Shown: one piece after another, positions 12,401-16,282 of the stretch
Layout of the letters: every line of letters starts with the position of its first letter
How positions within the stretch are numbered: the first letter of the stretch is position 1
Origin: DAOTUB01 sp034437455
GTDB taxonomy: Bacteria; Chloroflexota; Anaerolineae; B4-G1
Assembly: GCA_034437455.1 (NCBI GenBank)
Contig: DAOTUB010000136.1
Location: forward strand, 1 to 21,330
DNA length: 21,330 nucleotides
Direction: 5' to 3'
Notes under the pieces: generated by a model
Seen by the model: only the letters and a program-made list of their open reading frames with translations
What the model was told of the DNA's origin: nothing
Database searches by the model: none
Translations under genes and position numbers: made by a program

Positions 12401-15400
12401 TCACCGCGAGCCAGACCACGCCCAGCGTCTTGAGAACGATCTCGAGCGCCTGCGATTCCGGCAGGAAAACCGAGACAAAAAGCGAGATGGCGACGGCCAC
12501 GAGGATCACAACGTTCGCTACTCCCAGGGCAATAAATCCCTTTCTCCCCAGGCCAGAAAGCTTGGACCAGGGTTTGACGCCCTTCTCCCCCCACCCCCCA
12601 ATCGTGGCAAAAAGTTTAGCGAGCGGCCCCTGATCGAACTTTTTTATGGTCCTGAACAGCATACCGGCCTTAAAGATCACTTTGGCCAGTCGTCCCCCCT
12701 GCGCGGCGATCCAGCCGCCGCCTTCCAGGGCGACGGCCTCTAACCGGGCCGCCAGATCCGCGTCGGTCTGAGCGGAGCCGGCAAAGCCCATTAGGTCTGC
12801 GCCCTGCTGCACCAGGCCGCCCACCCCGCGGTAGAGCGCCAGGTAATAGGATTTGGCTACCATCAACTGGCCGCGCAGGATGTCGTCATAGTTCGGTTCG
12901 TCCTTGTACTCGTCAAAGACGTCCTTGAGACGGACCTCCAACTTGTCTATGTACTCGGCGACGGGGTAGGACTGCCACTCGCCGTCCTCGTAGCGGAAGG
13001 GGGCCCAGTTGATAACGGCGTTGGTCTGCACCGGGATGGCGTCCTGGTCGAGCTTGAGGGTGAGCTGGTTGCCGGCGATGGTCACCGTGTCGTCCCCGCC
13101 GTCCAGGTTGGCAATGCGAGCGCGCTTCTCCTGGGAAAAGAGCAGCGTGACGGCGTCGGCGCCCTGGTCGACGTAGGAGGTAAACGTGTTGCTGAGGATC
13201 TGCTGCGTCTCGGTCATCGAGATGTGAGCGATAAAGCCTTCGTGGGTGTAGGCAAACGTCTCGGTCTCTAGCTTGACCGCCAGCGAAATGCCAAAGCGGG
13301 CGGTGATCGTGGCGCTGCTGGTGATGGAAAAGCGAGCGTCGATCTCGGCGATGGTGACGTCCCGCTCGCCGTCGTCGTCCTGGTCACGCCCGGCGACAAA
13401 GCTGGCCTCCAGTCCCTCGGCCAGCGCCCAGAGTGGATCGTCGTATTGCAAATCGGTATCGTTCACCGGATCCTCGTAGGTGATGCCGACGTCCAGGCCG
13501 TGGTCCTCGCGCACGGCCAGGCCCGTGAGCGTCCATTCCTCCGGGTAGGCGCGCACGATCTGAAGCGTATCCAGCAGCCACTCGCCGTCCTCGTCCTGCC
13601 GGTCGGTGAGCATCTGCACCAGCCAGACGACGCGCACCTTCTGGGTCAGGCCCCAGTCGGCGGTTTCTGCGCCGGCAGCGGCGATGGAGGGCCAGTAGTG
13701 CATGCGGGCCGAGAAAGCCACCCGGTCGCCGCCGGTCTCGTCCTGGATCAAGTTGAGCGGCGCGTAGGCCGCCAGGTCGCCGTCGTCGTTCATCGGGCGC
13801 ACGGTGACGCCGTAGGGGACGAGCTTGCTCGTGTCCAGCCACTGCCCCAGCGTGATCTCGTCGGTGCGGGTGACCGGCGCGCCCTCCTTGACCGGCAGGT
13901 TGCCATAGTGGCCGTCCTTGTAGGGGATCTCGATCTCGAGCATGGGGATGAGGCGCACGTCGCCGTTGTCGCTATTGGCGGGGATGGACTGCCCCTCCTC
14001 GGCCACGTCGGCAAAGGTAGAATCGTTGCCCGCCTGGCGCTGAATCTGGGCATGCTCATCGCCGCTGGGCCAATCCAGCACGTTGAGAGCATACCAGAGG
14101 TGATCCTCGTTTTCGGGGCGCAGTTGAAAATCCACAAAGACCGGCTTGTTCGCCTCCAGATCGTCCACTTGCAGCAGGAGCGGGGCATCGGCGTCGAAAG
14201 GAGCGCCATCGTTGTCCATACTGTTGTAGGGTGAGAGATCCATGCGGTCGGGGACGCCATCGCCATCGTTATCACGGTCAAAAGCGTCAGGGACGCCGTC
14301 TTTGTCGGTGTCCTGACAGACGCCGTGAGGAGAGAGGCTATCTTTATCCTCGCGCACCTGCTGAGGACATTCTGCGCTGTCCAATTGGCCGTCGTTGTTC
14401 GTATCAGGTTCGCGGGGGTCCAGATACCACATCTTGCCCGCGTACCAGAACCCGGCGACCTCGACGTCATCGGTGATCTGGTCGCCGTCAGTGTCCTTTT
14501 CGTCGGGGTTTGTGCCCAACCGCTCCTCTTGAACAAACGTCAAGCCATCGCCGTCATCGTCGCTGTCGGGATCGGTTTCATCATCATCGTCGTCCGTCGC
14601 CGCCAGCGGAGCGGAGAGCAAAGAGCCAAGATCGGCTGCTTCACCAACCTCCAGACTCGCCGACTCGAGAGGCGCACTATGTGGATTCCAACTAGAACTG
14701 TACAACGCTTCCTGCATCTCTTGCGCTTTCTTCTGCTCCTCCTGACGTTGTTCGTGTTCTACGCGCTGGGCCGCGACGCGCTGCGAGAAAGCATAGACGT
14801 GATGGCTCTGAAACAGCGGAGTGACGATCATCGAAAAGATAATAGCCACGGCAAAGGCGGCATAGACCCGCTTCGACTTGCGGTAGGTGACGGCAAACGC
14901 CAACAGGCCCAGCGCGCCGAACCCCAGGCTAAAGTTCAGGCCAACCTGTCGCCAACCTTCTGGGGTGCGCGGCAGGCCCAGCCACCCCGTCAACCGACCG
15001 ACCGGGCGTTCGGCGGCGGCCAGCCGCTCGCGGTCAAAACCGAAGAAATCCGTCTGGATATCGGCCTCGACCCGCTCGCCGTTCTGCTGCTGGGGATACT
15101 CCAGGTGAACGGTCATCCGCAGCGGCAGCCCGTCGCCGTCAATCCAGACCTCCCCGTCGCCGATGGCGTCGCGGTATTGATCCGAGACATCCAGCGTCAA
15201 TCCTCCGGGCAGTTCACCCCGTTTGCGCAGATGGTCTTCCAATTGGTCGCGCATATAAGCAGCGACCTCAAGACCGTTAAAGTCAAAGACGTAATGCGTG
15301 ACCCGAAGGGGTGATGCGTAATTCGGATCTCGCCCGTTCCTCTGCTCCTCTGCTCCTCCGCTCCTCCGTACGTTCCTCGCGCCGACCAGGTAGGCCATCA

Positions 15401-15857
15401 AGTCGTTGCCTGGGGCAAAAGCGCCGGAAAAGGCGGACGCCCCAGCATCCGTGTCAATCTCCTGCCACGCGCCGCCGATCTGGCGGCCATAAGCCCGGTC
15501 GCCTTCGATGCGCACCTCGACGCCGTCGCGCGATTGCACGAGGTTGCCGCCGCCCTGCCACAGCATCATCTGCAATGTACTTTTGGGCAGATCGGTCTCG
15601 CCCTCGAGATAGAACCGCTGTTGGCGGCTGCCGCTGCCGACATTGGCCAGGGTCGGGGCGGGATGCGTGGTCTCGACGACCGTGGTGGCAAAATGGTAGA
15701 CGCCCGATTCCTGCGCCCGCCGCCAGGCGGCATCCAAAGGATCGAGGGTCGTCATCGTCGCGGCGGTCGCCACAGGGTAGGCCAACAGCGCAACGATGAG
15801 CAGGCATAGCACAACAAGGGACAGACCAAGGAAACTGGAAAAACGCGCGCGCTTCAT
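450..15857 (-). CDS. Giant 5135-residue multidomain surface protein (TSP3, LamG, PA14-like, Ig-like, P-domain)
   Basis: This is probably a cell-surface adhesion or glycan-binding protein. No catalytic domain was recognised. Order by residue: signal peptide or anchor about 9-32; LolA/LppX-like domain 35-285; helices about 305-325 and 331-349; charged coiled coil 355-386; acidic linker and TSP3-type repeats 422-545; beta-rich region to about 1020; about six helices 1107-1298; second TSP3 block 1512-1643; LamG domains at about 1657-1862, 1957-2166, 2168-2640, 2643-2857, 2857-3070 and 3366-3568; Ig-like domains between and after them; a CBM9/DOMON-like domain about 4090-4210; a DUF11-like domain 4338-4406; a P-domain 4645-4781; a ZU5-like domain 4934-5072; a C-terminal helix 5095-5117 followed by basic residues. 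The start has a strong GGAGGTGG site five to six bases upstream. The frame is intact over 15.4 kb, which argues for selection. Ligand and function are unknown. Confidence 0.93.
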   Translation of the reverse strand: MKRARFSSFLGLSLVVLCLLIVALLAYPVATAATMTTLDPLDAAWRRAQESGVYHFATTVVETTHPAPTLANVGSGSRQQRFYLEGETDLPKSTLQMMLWQGGGNLVQSRDGVEVRIEGDRAYGRQIGGAWQEIDTDAGASAFSGAFAPGNDLMAYLVGARNVRRSGGAEEQRNGRDPNYASPLRVTHYVFDFNGLEVAAYMRDQLEDHLRKRGELPGGLTLDVSDQYRDAIGDGEVWIDGDGLPLRMTVHLEYPQQQNGERVEADIQTDFFGFDRERLAAAERPVGRLTGWLGLPRTPEGWRQVGLNFSLGFGALGLLAFAVTYRKSKRVYAAFAVAIIFSMIVTPLFQSHHVYAFSQRVAAQRVEHEQRQEEQKKAQEMQEALYSSSWNPHSAPLESASLEVGEAADLGSLLSAPLAATDDDDDETDPDSDDDGDGLTFVQEERLGTNPDEKDTDGDQITDDVEVAGFWYAGKMWYLDPREPDTNNDGQLDSAECPQQVREDKDSLSPHGVCQDTDKDGVPDAFDRDNDGDGVPDRMDLSPYNSMDNDGAPFDADAPLLLQVDDLEANKPVFVDFQLRPENEDHLWYALNVLDWPSGDEHAQIQRQAGNDSTFADVAEEGQSIPANSDNGDVRLIPMLEIEIPYKDGHYGNLPVKEGAPVTRTDEITLGQWLDTSKLVPYGVTVRPMNDDGDLAAYAPLNLIQDETGGDRVAFSARMHYWPSIAAAGAETADWGLTQKVRVVWLVQMLTDRQDEDGEWLLDTLQIVRAYPEEWTLTGLAVREDHGLDVGITYEDPVNDTDLQYDDPLWALAEGLEASFVAGRDQDDDGERDVTIAEIDARFSITSSATITARFGISLAVKLETETFAYTHEGFIAHISMTETQQILSNTFTSYVDQGADAVTLLFSQEKRARIANLDGGDDTVTIAGNQLTLKLDQDAIPVQTNAVINWAPFRYEDGEWQSYPVAEYIDKLEVRLKDVFDEYKDEPNYDDILRGQLMVAKSYYLALYRGVGGLVQQGADLMGFAGSAQTDADLAARLEAVALEGGGWIAAQGGRLAKVIFKAGMLFRTIKKFDQGPLAKLFATIGGWGEKGVKPWSKLSGLGRKGFIALGVANVVILVAVAISLFVSVFLPESQALEIVLKTLGVVWLAVSLTSTIMGAVYRGAQSCLKLIKNVSQITENFKFCAIFFIIYSIITWGVFFYQLGTSGAKAGSLAANAAFASMIASSITLIIMLAISAIPIVGEIIATLVWLIDSIAMWICSATESENWFCKHGGIEGVISEAITWIIYSANVMVNIEYPYRLDIEEFEQDFVDPDKGLSAGNSLIVNTTLDNRIRLIEWSDTNYDWKAGAYWWQYSEKTLKSSTFDYQLHTWKKDIHENLDRGDISGDWENVGEHHVKLIKATDRKVPLEQAGINRNLPLYLAEGYALPVQECWAIPIFFPIFFLLPVCYVRTERDTGHINLGQSMYYDVFPPTLDEFYALVEKDSSGGASAYALAWSQDSDPSFPRLKDADGDGLRNRVDDGADPDDHNWDTDGDRLSDFFEVQQGSDPRDVDSDGDGLTDREEVILGTDPLRTDTDYDGLTDKEEVDGWEFVYDFAEDGSQIRTWVTSDPLNIDADMDELTDFQEKTFGFHPGVPSDPHVLTLDSLVREEDAPLLLLRLDETEHASTFRDDSGYANNGTCDGDACPTSGHYGKYGNAPQFDGTDDYVEVSHTDQLNPGDELTLAVWVRLTDPLVNQKIVGKTTTGDGYLLGVSDGKLYPELWDNQGNRYTAQWGVVPADTWTHLAVTWQTGGDMVGFINGVQVGRIAAAPNPIGGNTSPLRIGVAPWNPNVYPVDGRIDEALVFDRALDQAEVQEIADGHYNTADYIVRPGDTLYYQASVKNKLFNRYAQGLLSTSFPAAFSEMPPVDFILNPQEGVVLTGTVTVAETVATGAYSLTQEVDAMITDWREESNYAELLYHFAEDEPPFKDSSGSQPPRDGDCASPYCPASTTGKYGNGLDFDGSNDYVTADKVVEYLGSDALTFGAWAYPESGKSGRGAILAFNGRGYSSRNVVVGYDWDNNRFYYYDGGMSVYSPLESGNTFALDQWHQVMVVIDDDVGYLYVDGNREASFTPDVNLQDRDRFSIGHRWYSDYIRDSFSGKIDEPVIFNRALSADDVQAYYSDPVFDLPLDEPEGATTFEDASAFDNDAVCDPSPPMGGTEGGNCPTAGEDGLTSNSEAALFSGDDYLSVDGSSALDLSDGDFTLSTWVYPTGGPDNSDCAFRADYWNHVEYQGTWGWERVFGRCESWPIDYDWEAGGPEGGVHDDDFWVRWFADNYFEEGDYTFRATHDDDIYVELDGQPIIRSYDVGSDQVTVHVSEGKHRIYVSYREEFGDAYVSFDWTPAPAFQPQGILGGEHADPADSYPTIQRVDNNEARISFRTTGGDTVELASGADVLRSYRWNHLVATYDGQYYELYVNGVEVGEALSDDGPASNAAFEIGRTDRNASVFFDHLDHHVCGSEGAPGCEYVIEYRERGGDWTEIWRGDRFYHVGGGYNREADLNIERFFQDYADFRVYEDDTSEGDDDGNSGNDSLGQYRLYADDPSHEYVREFENTITGDKLTLRWNLTPDSIPFRGKMDQVTIYRRAFDAGEVGDLYDAGTLALHMPLDDPPGSNEFADALGQATGTCDPSPPMGGNEGGSCPTVGVPGRDNFALRFDGDDDYVEINEANTGDLQELTVAAWVKPLSLPSGEIMRFVTLGNEKTVLRYDGAQGPGQLHFYMNVDDALHHVRVDHALQADTWHHVAGTYDSETMTLYLNGQPVGSGLAVTGTVGGGDEVRLSHAAETLDGLLDEVIVYRRALSADEIEALYESAPELLLYLDETEGATTFQDASGNGHDGPCSGSKCPNPGVKGQLGLAADFDGENDYIQVPHSDRLNPGDEMTLAVWVKMTDADVDQKLVGKTNGAHNRGYVLGIEDGRLYPEIWDVNGTCTYTQCGRINAGYWTHLAVTWQTGGDMVAYINGEAACRVDATLQAIGGSDDPLIIGAAPWSVTNYLANGRIDHVTLYRRALSSREMRALFRLQAKWVEERQSTRITVDDDEPTSTLVSDDVYRPNQDVLLLVSAADDTSPVTMVELGVSTDGGAHYTWETAPRCQDAAVSLIGGAAWCPTFEPAIGEGRYLLQTRATDGVGNVETPSHVYTFLVDDAPPDLAAAIQDGELIQATRTPTQTWLVSLTGTISDPGIRGASQPGSGPAEVSVRLTATAHPTDTMTPRTAALSGNDWQLDFSLPYADATGWYTLSARATDAVGNVGPFVDLVNVGIDVSPPEVSLDPVPSPVTGTITTTLTLTGLVTETGVVSAGIAGVRVGLIPAAQAGMSRTVGMFHLDEPPGATRFASDTGGAAACEGSACPTAGVDGMWGTALDFGSYNDSLYLTADFVSGNITDARGFSFGAWVYPDYNPYDGVVLAFNAADGGDRNMIYHQDYGFRYRDGDVTTTGAYAWEQWAHVMVTIDEGGQGVLYVDGVAEETFSTSVRPDPNGRFSIGQEWDGDTPSQFFDGLIDEVAVYDRALSPEEVYVVYADAALSDSGDGVITTTWAYTVPNTLDGIYQLNLRPGDVFNNTGERPDWPVWNGEIDTAAPRVEATAEEKVSYLSIKTTYTCRAQDFNLIQVSEDHPEDSFKCYCQTVAPHATVYTRTYYHEVSPWYADTFTDTRRLYELEATCTVLGPAVGAPDATMKACDAYGHCATAVPPSSEILAYELIDSAVLTPTQNAVITSTAAISLTGRAYASHSLKTIQVLVDGVPIDTHTWATPGVTSTQWASTWVPPFEGRYMLNSCATDHNDDTQDVEHPIEVIVDVLPPFVDILPTLLTTTHRLSQDRVALSGRVTDTNGLDAVQVSIDNGDWQDAAFYGGEWRLDWYLGEEPAGKQYTVTARATDVAGHTARVTETVTVDLQRPNPITLTLSSGGAVVTPGTVLTTTPALLDLSWVTSTSRIDLLPYEVIWTIHATQTNQFRHPVPTTGPFSSTYPAGEAQRIAPKVVSRFADGNRQVDTYGSVYVDSPLTPDYITLETARGERRPYLGWMESGCSRMGVDRRAQRNAPGSAAIDDQQALYVTWDSEALRLVWTGANWDYAGDLFIYLDTKVGGALKAYNPFTDTAGTTVKLPGSVSFGADVLIWVEDSDVAHFLSWTTGIKDWDISLLSPDYYRFDEGLHDGHTDLYLPFDLLGITNPLTNPLALIAFATEEEGMNLWGTMPPENPVNSERVVETLEFISRDEEHPFALTHAYVWPTLAAGICPNLVYGDADVQIGLTADPLGSTYSFLGDDLFWLWEDLFDPDRPPGLSDSFMFMDVDHPPVGDGDTITYTLHYINRGTDAAPGVDVLLTGLYALRFGGNVTQVVSLGSIEPGEQGTATFQGQIDLEAARTDYYTPCLSAGSPITCEQYLDWAALAAYTFDASLHPLDWSWADHRVDGDPPEFFDIQQPELFVNAGSNTLRGYAYDESGVPTLTLSVESPAGTTTCPDTSPDDGRWSCQWDATAANGGTSPADGDQFNLRLQATDSYAQSSVWTGWRTFIVDTVPPSVTFSAQSRAYSDTVVGDARLIFRGAVSDNRGVAGVAVCLEDESGEEECGSASVQAVGEFAFSMVYTDAQSALITDTTFCGGGEIEVEFDVPDVFTVGEVSLGLNADHARRNDISATLTSPAGTSVQVLGPKEGTPPDYQNYDVLLYDAAATGLHEFKGDDDTTEPFFDRETRPADPMRVFQGEDSAGTWTLNICDTYPITYHGVYSHSQLTLKLQNTAVLTGNWSYLVANLDDLDGVVHTATAYATDLVGNRSAPISLTFEMDNVAPALEIESHVGLTFTFPNRAPVQLLAGGEGDGGRIVQMYAFVQTPAGDLVSLQVDRGASWWFDLKPDEGGDYTIWINAIDAAGNTTTAGPSVSTIFAVPAGALATIVKPEEGSTPNLVYTDTQGMTTTVEAAAGAVDETIILVYTPISTPTQPIPSGWLFANHAFELDAYRGVDLLTDYVFAEPISITIHYTDTDVIGMDEETLTLYHWDGNSWVDAACGAYDRHPDENWLSVSICHLTPFALLWPAPVPVGGVTASAGLPELLWLQIIFLVAVITVEAVVVATVLKGGGRRSAPSIGKNSRQK
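1515..1925 (-). other. P-domain (proprotein convertase-type) in giant protein
   Basis: Residues about 4645-4781 resemble the P/homoB beta-sandwich. Cues are the opening GGEIEVEFDVPDVFTVGEVS, then RRNDISATLTSPAGTSVQVL, then RVFQGEDSAGTWTLNICDTY and a closing SQLTLKLQ. In bacteria this domain is common on secreted proteases and surface proteins. No subtilisin-like catalytic domain is present here, so it is presumably structural or used for binding. Confidence 0.72.
5155..5762 (-). other. LamG domain 6, nested in an Ig-like domain
   Basis: Residues about 3366-3568 form a LamG domain (GMFHLDEPPGATRF, CEGSACPTAGVDG, FSFGAWVYP, WAHVMVTIDEG, LIDEVAVYDRALSPEEV). It sits between two halves of an Ig-like unit: VRVGLIPAAQAG before it, and ITTTWAYTVPNTLDGIYQLN after it. 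It is more like LamG 2 than like its nearest neighbour, LamG 5. This suggests domain shuffling within the gene rather than simple tandem duplication. Confidence 0.75.
7804..7838 (-). repeat. C/G-rich palindromic repeat, in-frame copy in LamG 4
   Basis: The element is nearly identical to the copy at 9235-9270 (ccccccctcattccccccc, att, ggggggg). It encodes DPSPPMGGNEGGSCPT in the same loop of LamG 4. Flanking bases are also similar (ggggca before, tcgcag/tcgcaa after). The two copies may therefore reflect one insertion followed by domain duplication, or two insertions at equivalent sites. Confidence 0.85.
8690..9080 (-). other. PA14-like domain inserted inside LamG domain 3
   Basis: Residues about 2260-2390 interrupt LamG 3 after LSTWVYPTGG. 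They read as a PA14-like beta-barrel: FRADYWNHVEYQG, RCESWPIDYDWEAGGPEGGV, DDFWVRWFADNYFEEGDYTF, DDDIYVELDGQPII and EGKHRIYVSYREEFGDAYVS. The LamG sequence resumes afterwards at ARISFRTTGGDTVELASG. A second, unrecognised insertion of about 120 residues (about 2495-2617) lies near the end of the same LamG domain. PA14 domains usually bind sugars, so this may be a composite glycan-binding module. Confidence 0.72.
9235..9270 (-). repeat. C/G-rich palindromic repeat, in-frame copy in LamG 3
   Basis: The plus strand shows runs ccccccctctgtccccccc, then atc, then ggggggg and aggga, which can fold back on itself. Read in the gene it gives DPSPPMGGTEGGNCPT (residues about 2194-2209), filling the C-x(n)-CP loop of LamG 3. 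Other LamG copies have only four residues in this loop (CDGDACP, CEGSACP). The same unit occurs in LamG 4, in the hydrolase gene and in mobA. Confidence 0.85.
10930..11325 (-). other. Second TSP3-type calcium-binding repeat block in giant protein
   Basis: Residues about 1512-1643 hold consecutive Asp-rich repeats (DADGDGLRNRVDDGADPDDH, DTDGDRLSDFFEV, DSDGDGLTDREEV, DTDYDGLTDKEEV, DADMDELTDFQEK). This is the thrombospondin type 3 pattern DxDxDGLxDxxE, which binds calcium and stiffens surface proteins. A first, more irregular block lies at about residues 430-545 (nt 14225-14570). The block directly precedes the LamG array. Confidence 0.9.
11960..12545 (-). other. Internal cluster of about six transmembrane helices in giant protein
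   Basis: Residues about 1107-1298 contain hydrophobic segments at about 1107-1132 (ALGVANVVILVAVAISLFVS), 1137-1163, 1183-1206 (FCAIFFIIYSIITWGVFF), 1211-1238, 1240-1263 (IIATLVWLIDSIAMWI) and 1281-1298. A further hydrophobic stretch, IPIFFPIFFLLPV, lies near 1435-1450 and may be a reentrant or buried segment. An even number of helices would keep the upstream TSP3 region and the downstream LamG region on the same, external side. I recognise no family for this block. Confidence 0.7.
14807..15857 (-). other. N-terminal module of giant protein: signal, LolA/LppX-like domain, two helices
   Basis: Residues 1-350. A basic start (MKRAR) and a long hydrophobic stretch (SLVVLCLLIVALLAY) form a signal peptide or anchor. 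Residues 35-285 have the look of a LolA/LppX-type lipoprotein fold (YHF...RFYLEGE..., then GEVWIDGDGLPLRMTV). Two hydrophobic helices follow (about 305-325 and 331-349), with basic residues RKSKR between them, so that short loop is probably cytoplasmic. A Gln/Glu-rich coiled coil comes next. The fold call is from sequence character only. Confidence 0.55.
15336..15367 (-). repeat. Octamer minisatellite inside the giant gene's N-terminal domain
   Basis: Four 8-bp units (gttcctct, gctcctct, gctcctcc, gctcctcc on the plus strand) lie inside the LolA/LppX-like domain. They encode the odd hydrophilic stretch RRSGGAEEQRNGR (residues 164-176) between GARNV and the strand HYVFDFNG. The following bases (gtgatgcgtaattcg, about 15311-15325) also look like a spacer-type repeat. 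Because the array sits in an open frame and adds whole codons, it behaves as a tolerated loop insertion. Confidence 0.7.
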
Positions 15858-15860
15858 CTT

Positions 15861-15868
15861 CCACCTCC
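15861..15868 (-). promoter_or_regulatory. Ribosome binding site of the giant gene
   Basis: The minus strand reads GGAGGTGG followed by AAG and the ATG at 15857. This is close to a full anti-Shine-Dalgarno match. It fixes the start at MKRARFSSF, which also gives a proper signal peptide. Confidence 0.85.
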
Positions 15869-15885
15869 ATTTCAGAATAAATAGT

Positions 15886-16035
15886 TCGACAATGGCACAT
15901 TTACCTCTTTGTTCGCCGAAGGTCTCCTGACCGAGGCGGAACGTCCCTGTTTTAGCCCGAAAATGGCTCGGTCAGGAGACCTCGCCCAACGTAAGGGGCA
16001 AATCCAGCGTCATTAAGCCAATGTGCCATTGTCGA
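15886..16035. repeat. Nested inverted repeats upstream of the giant gene
   Basis: The outer arms are tcgacaatggcacat at 15886-15900 and its exact reverse complement at 16021-16035. They extend by one more pair (15901/16020). The inner arms are ggtctcctgaccgag at 15921-15935 and its exact complement at 15967-15981, with a 31-base loop. The 150-bp unit could be a small non-autonomous mobile or palindromic element. If the candidate promoter at 16039-16068 is used, the unit would form nearly the whole 5' leader of the giant mRNA and end 18 bases before the ribosome binding site. No protein-coding frame was recognised in it. Confidence 0.88.
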
Positions 16036-16038
16036 GAT

Positions 16039-16068
16039 AGTATAGTTCAAGAGAAAACAAAACGTCAT
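16039..16068 (-). promoter_or_regulatory. Candidate sigma-70-type promoter for the giant gene
   Basis: On the minus strand ATGACG (16068-16063) and TATACT (16044-16039) are separated by 18 bp. The -10 box matches the consensus at five of six positions and the -35 box at four of six. Transcription would begin near 16032, right at the outer arm of the nested inverted repeat. This is a pattern match only. Confidence 0.4.
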
Positions 16069-16074
16069 TTCATT

Positions 16075-16186
16075 TGGGTGTGTTTCATCTCAGTTGGGGT
16101 TTGGTTCGTAGTAGGCGATTTATCGCCGCAACAGCGCGCTGAAGCGCGTACTACGAACATCCCTCAACTCATTTGAAACGCACCCA
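16075..16186. repeat. Foldback (MITE-like) palindromic element
   Basis: Imperfect terminal arms of about 25 bp (tgggtgtgtttcat...agttgggg at 16075-16098 and its near complement at 16161-16186) enclose perfect inner arms ttcgtagta (16105-16113) and tactacgaa (16149-16157). The core has two small hairpins, ggcgatttatcgcc and cgcgctgaagcgcg. It lies 3' of the hydrolase gene and 5' of the giant gene, so it could also limit read-through between them. No transposase is present. The rest of the spacer, 16187-16282, shows nothing I can assign. Confidence 0.8.
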
Positions 16187-16282
16187 TTTCATTCTAGCAT
16201 ACAGACAATCCAGTGTCAAGGGCGCAAACTTACCAGGCGAAAAGACCCTATCCCGCGTGATTGCGCACCAGCAGCCCTTCGA

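Noticed and set aside
15886..16186. Insertion sequence
   Set aside because: Inverted arms exist but no transposase frame lies between them. At most these are small non-autonomous elements.
16187..16282. Rho-independent terminator after the hydrolase gene
   Set aside because: I found no GC-rich stem followed by a T-run in the minus-strand direction here. The foldback further on lacks a clear T-tract.
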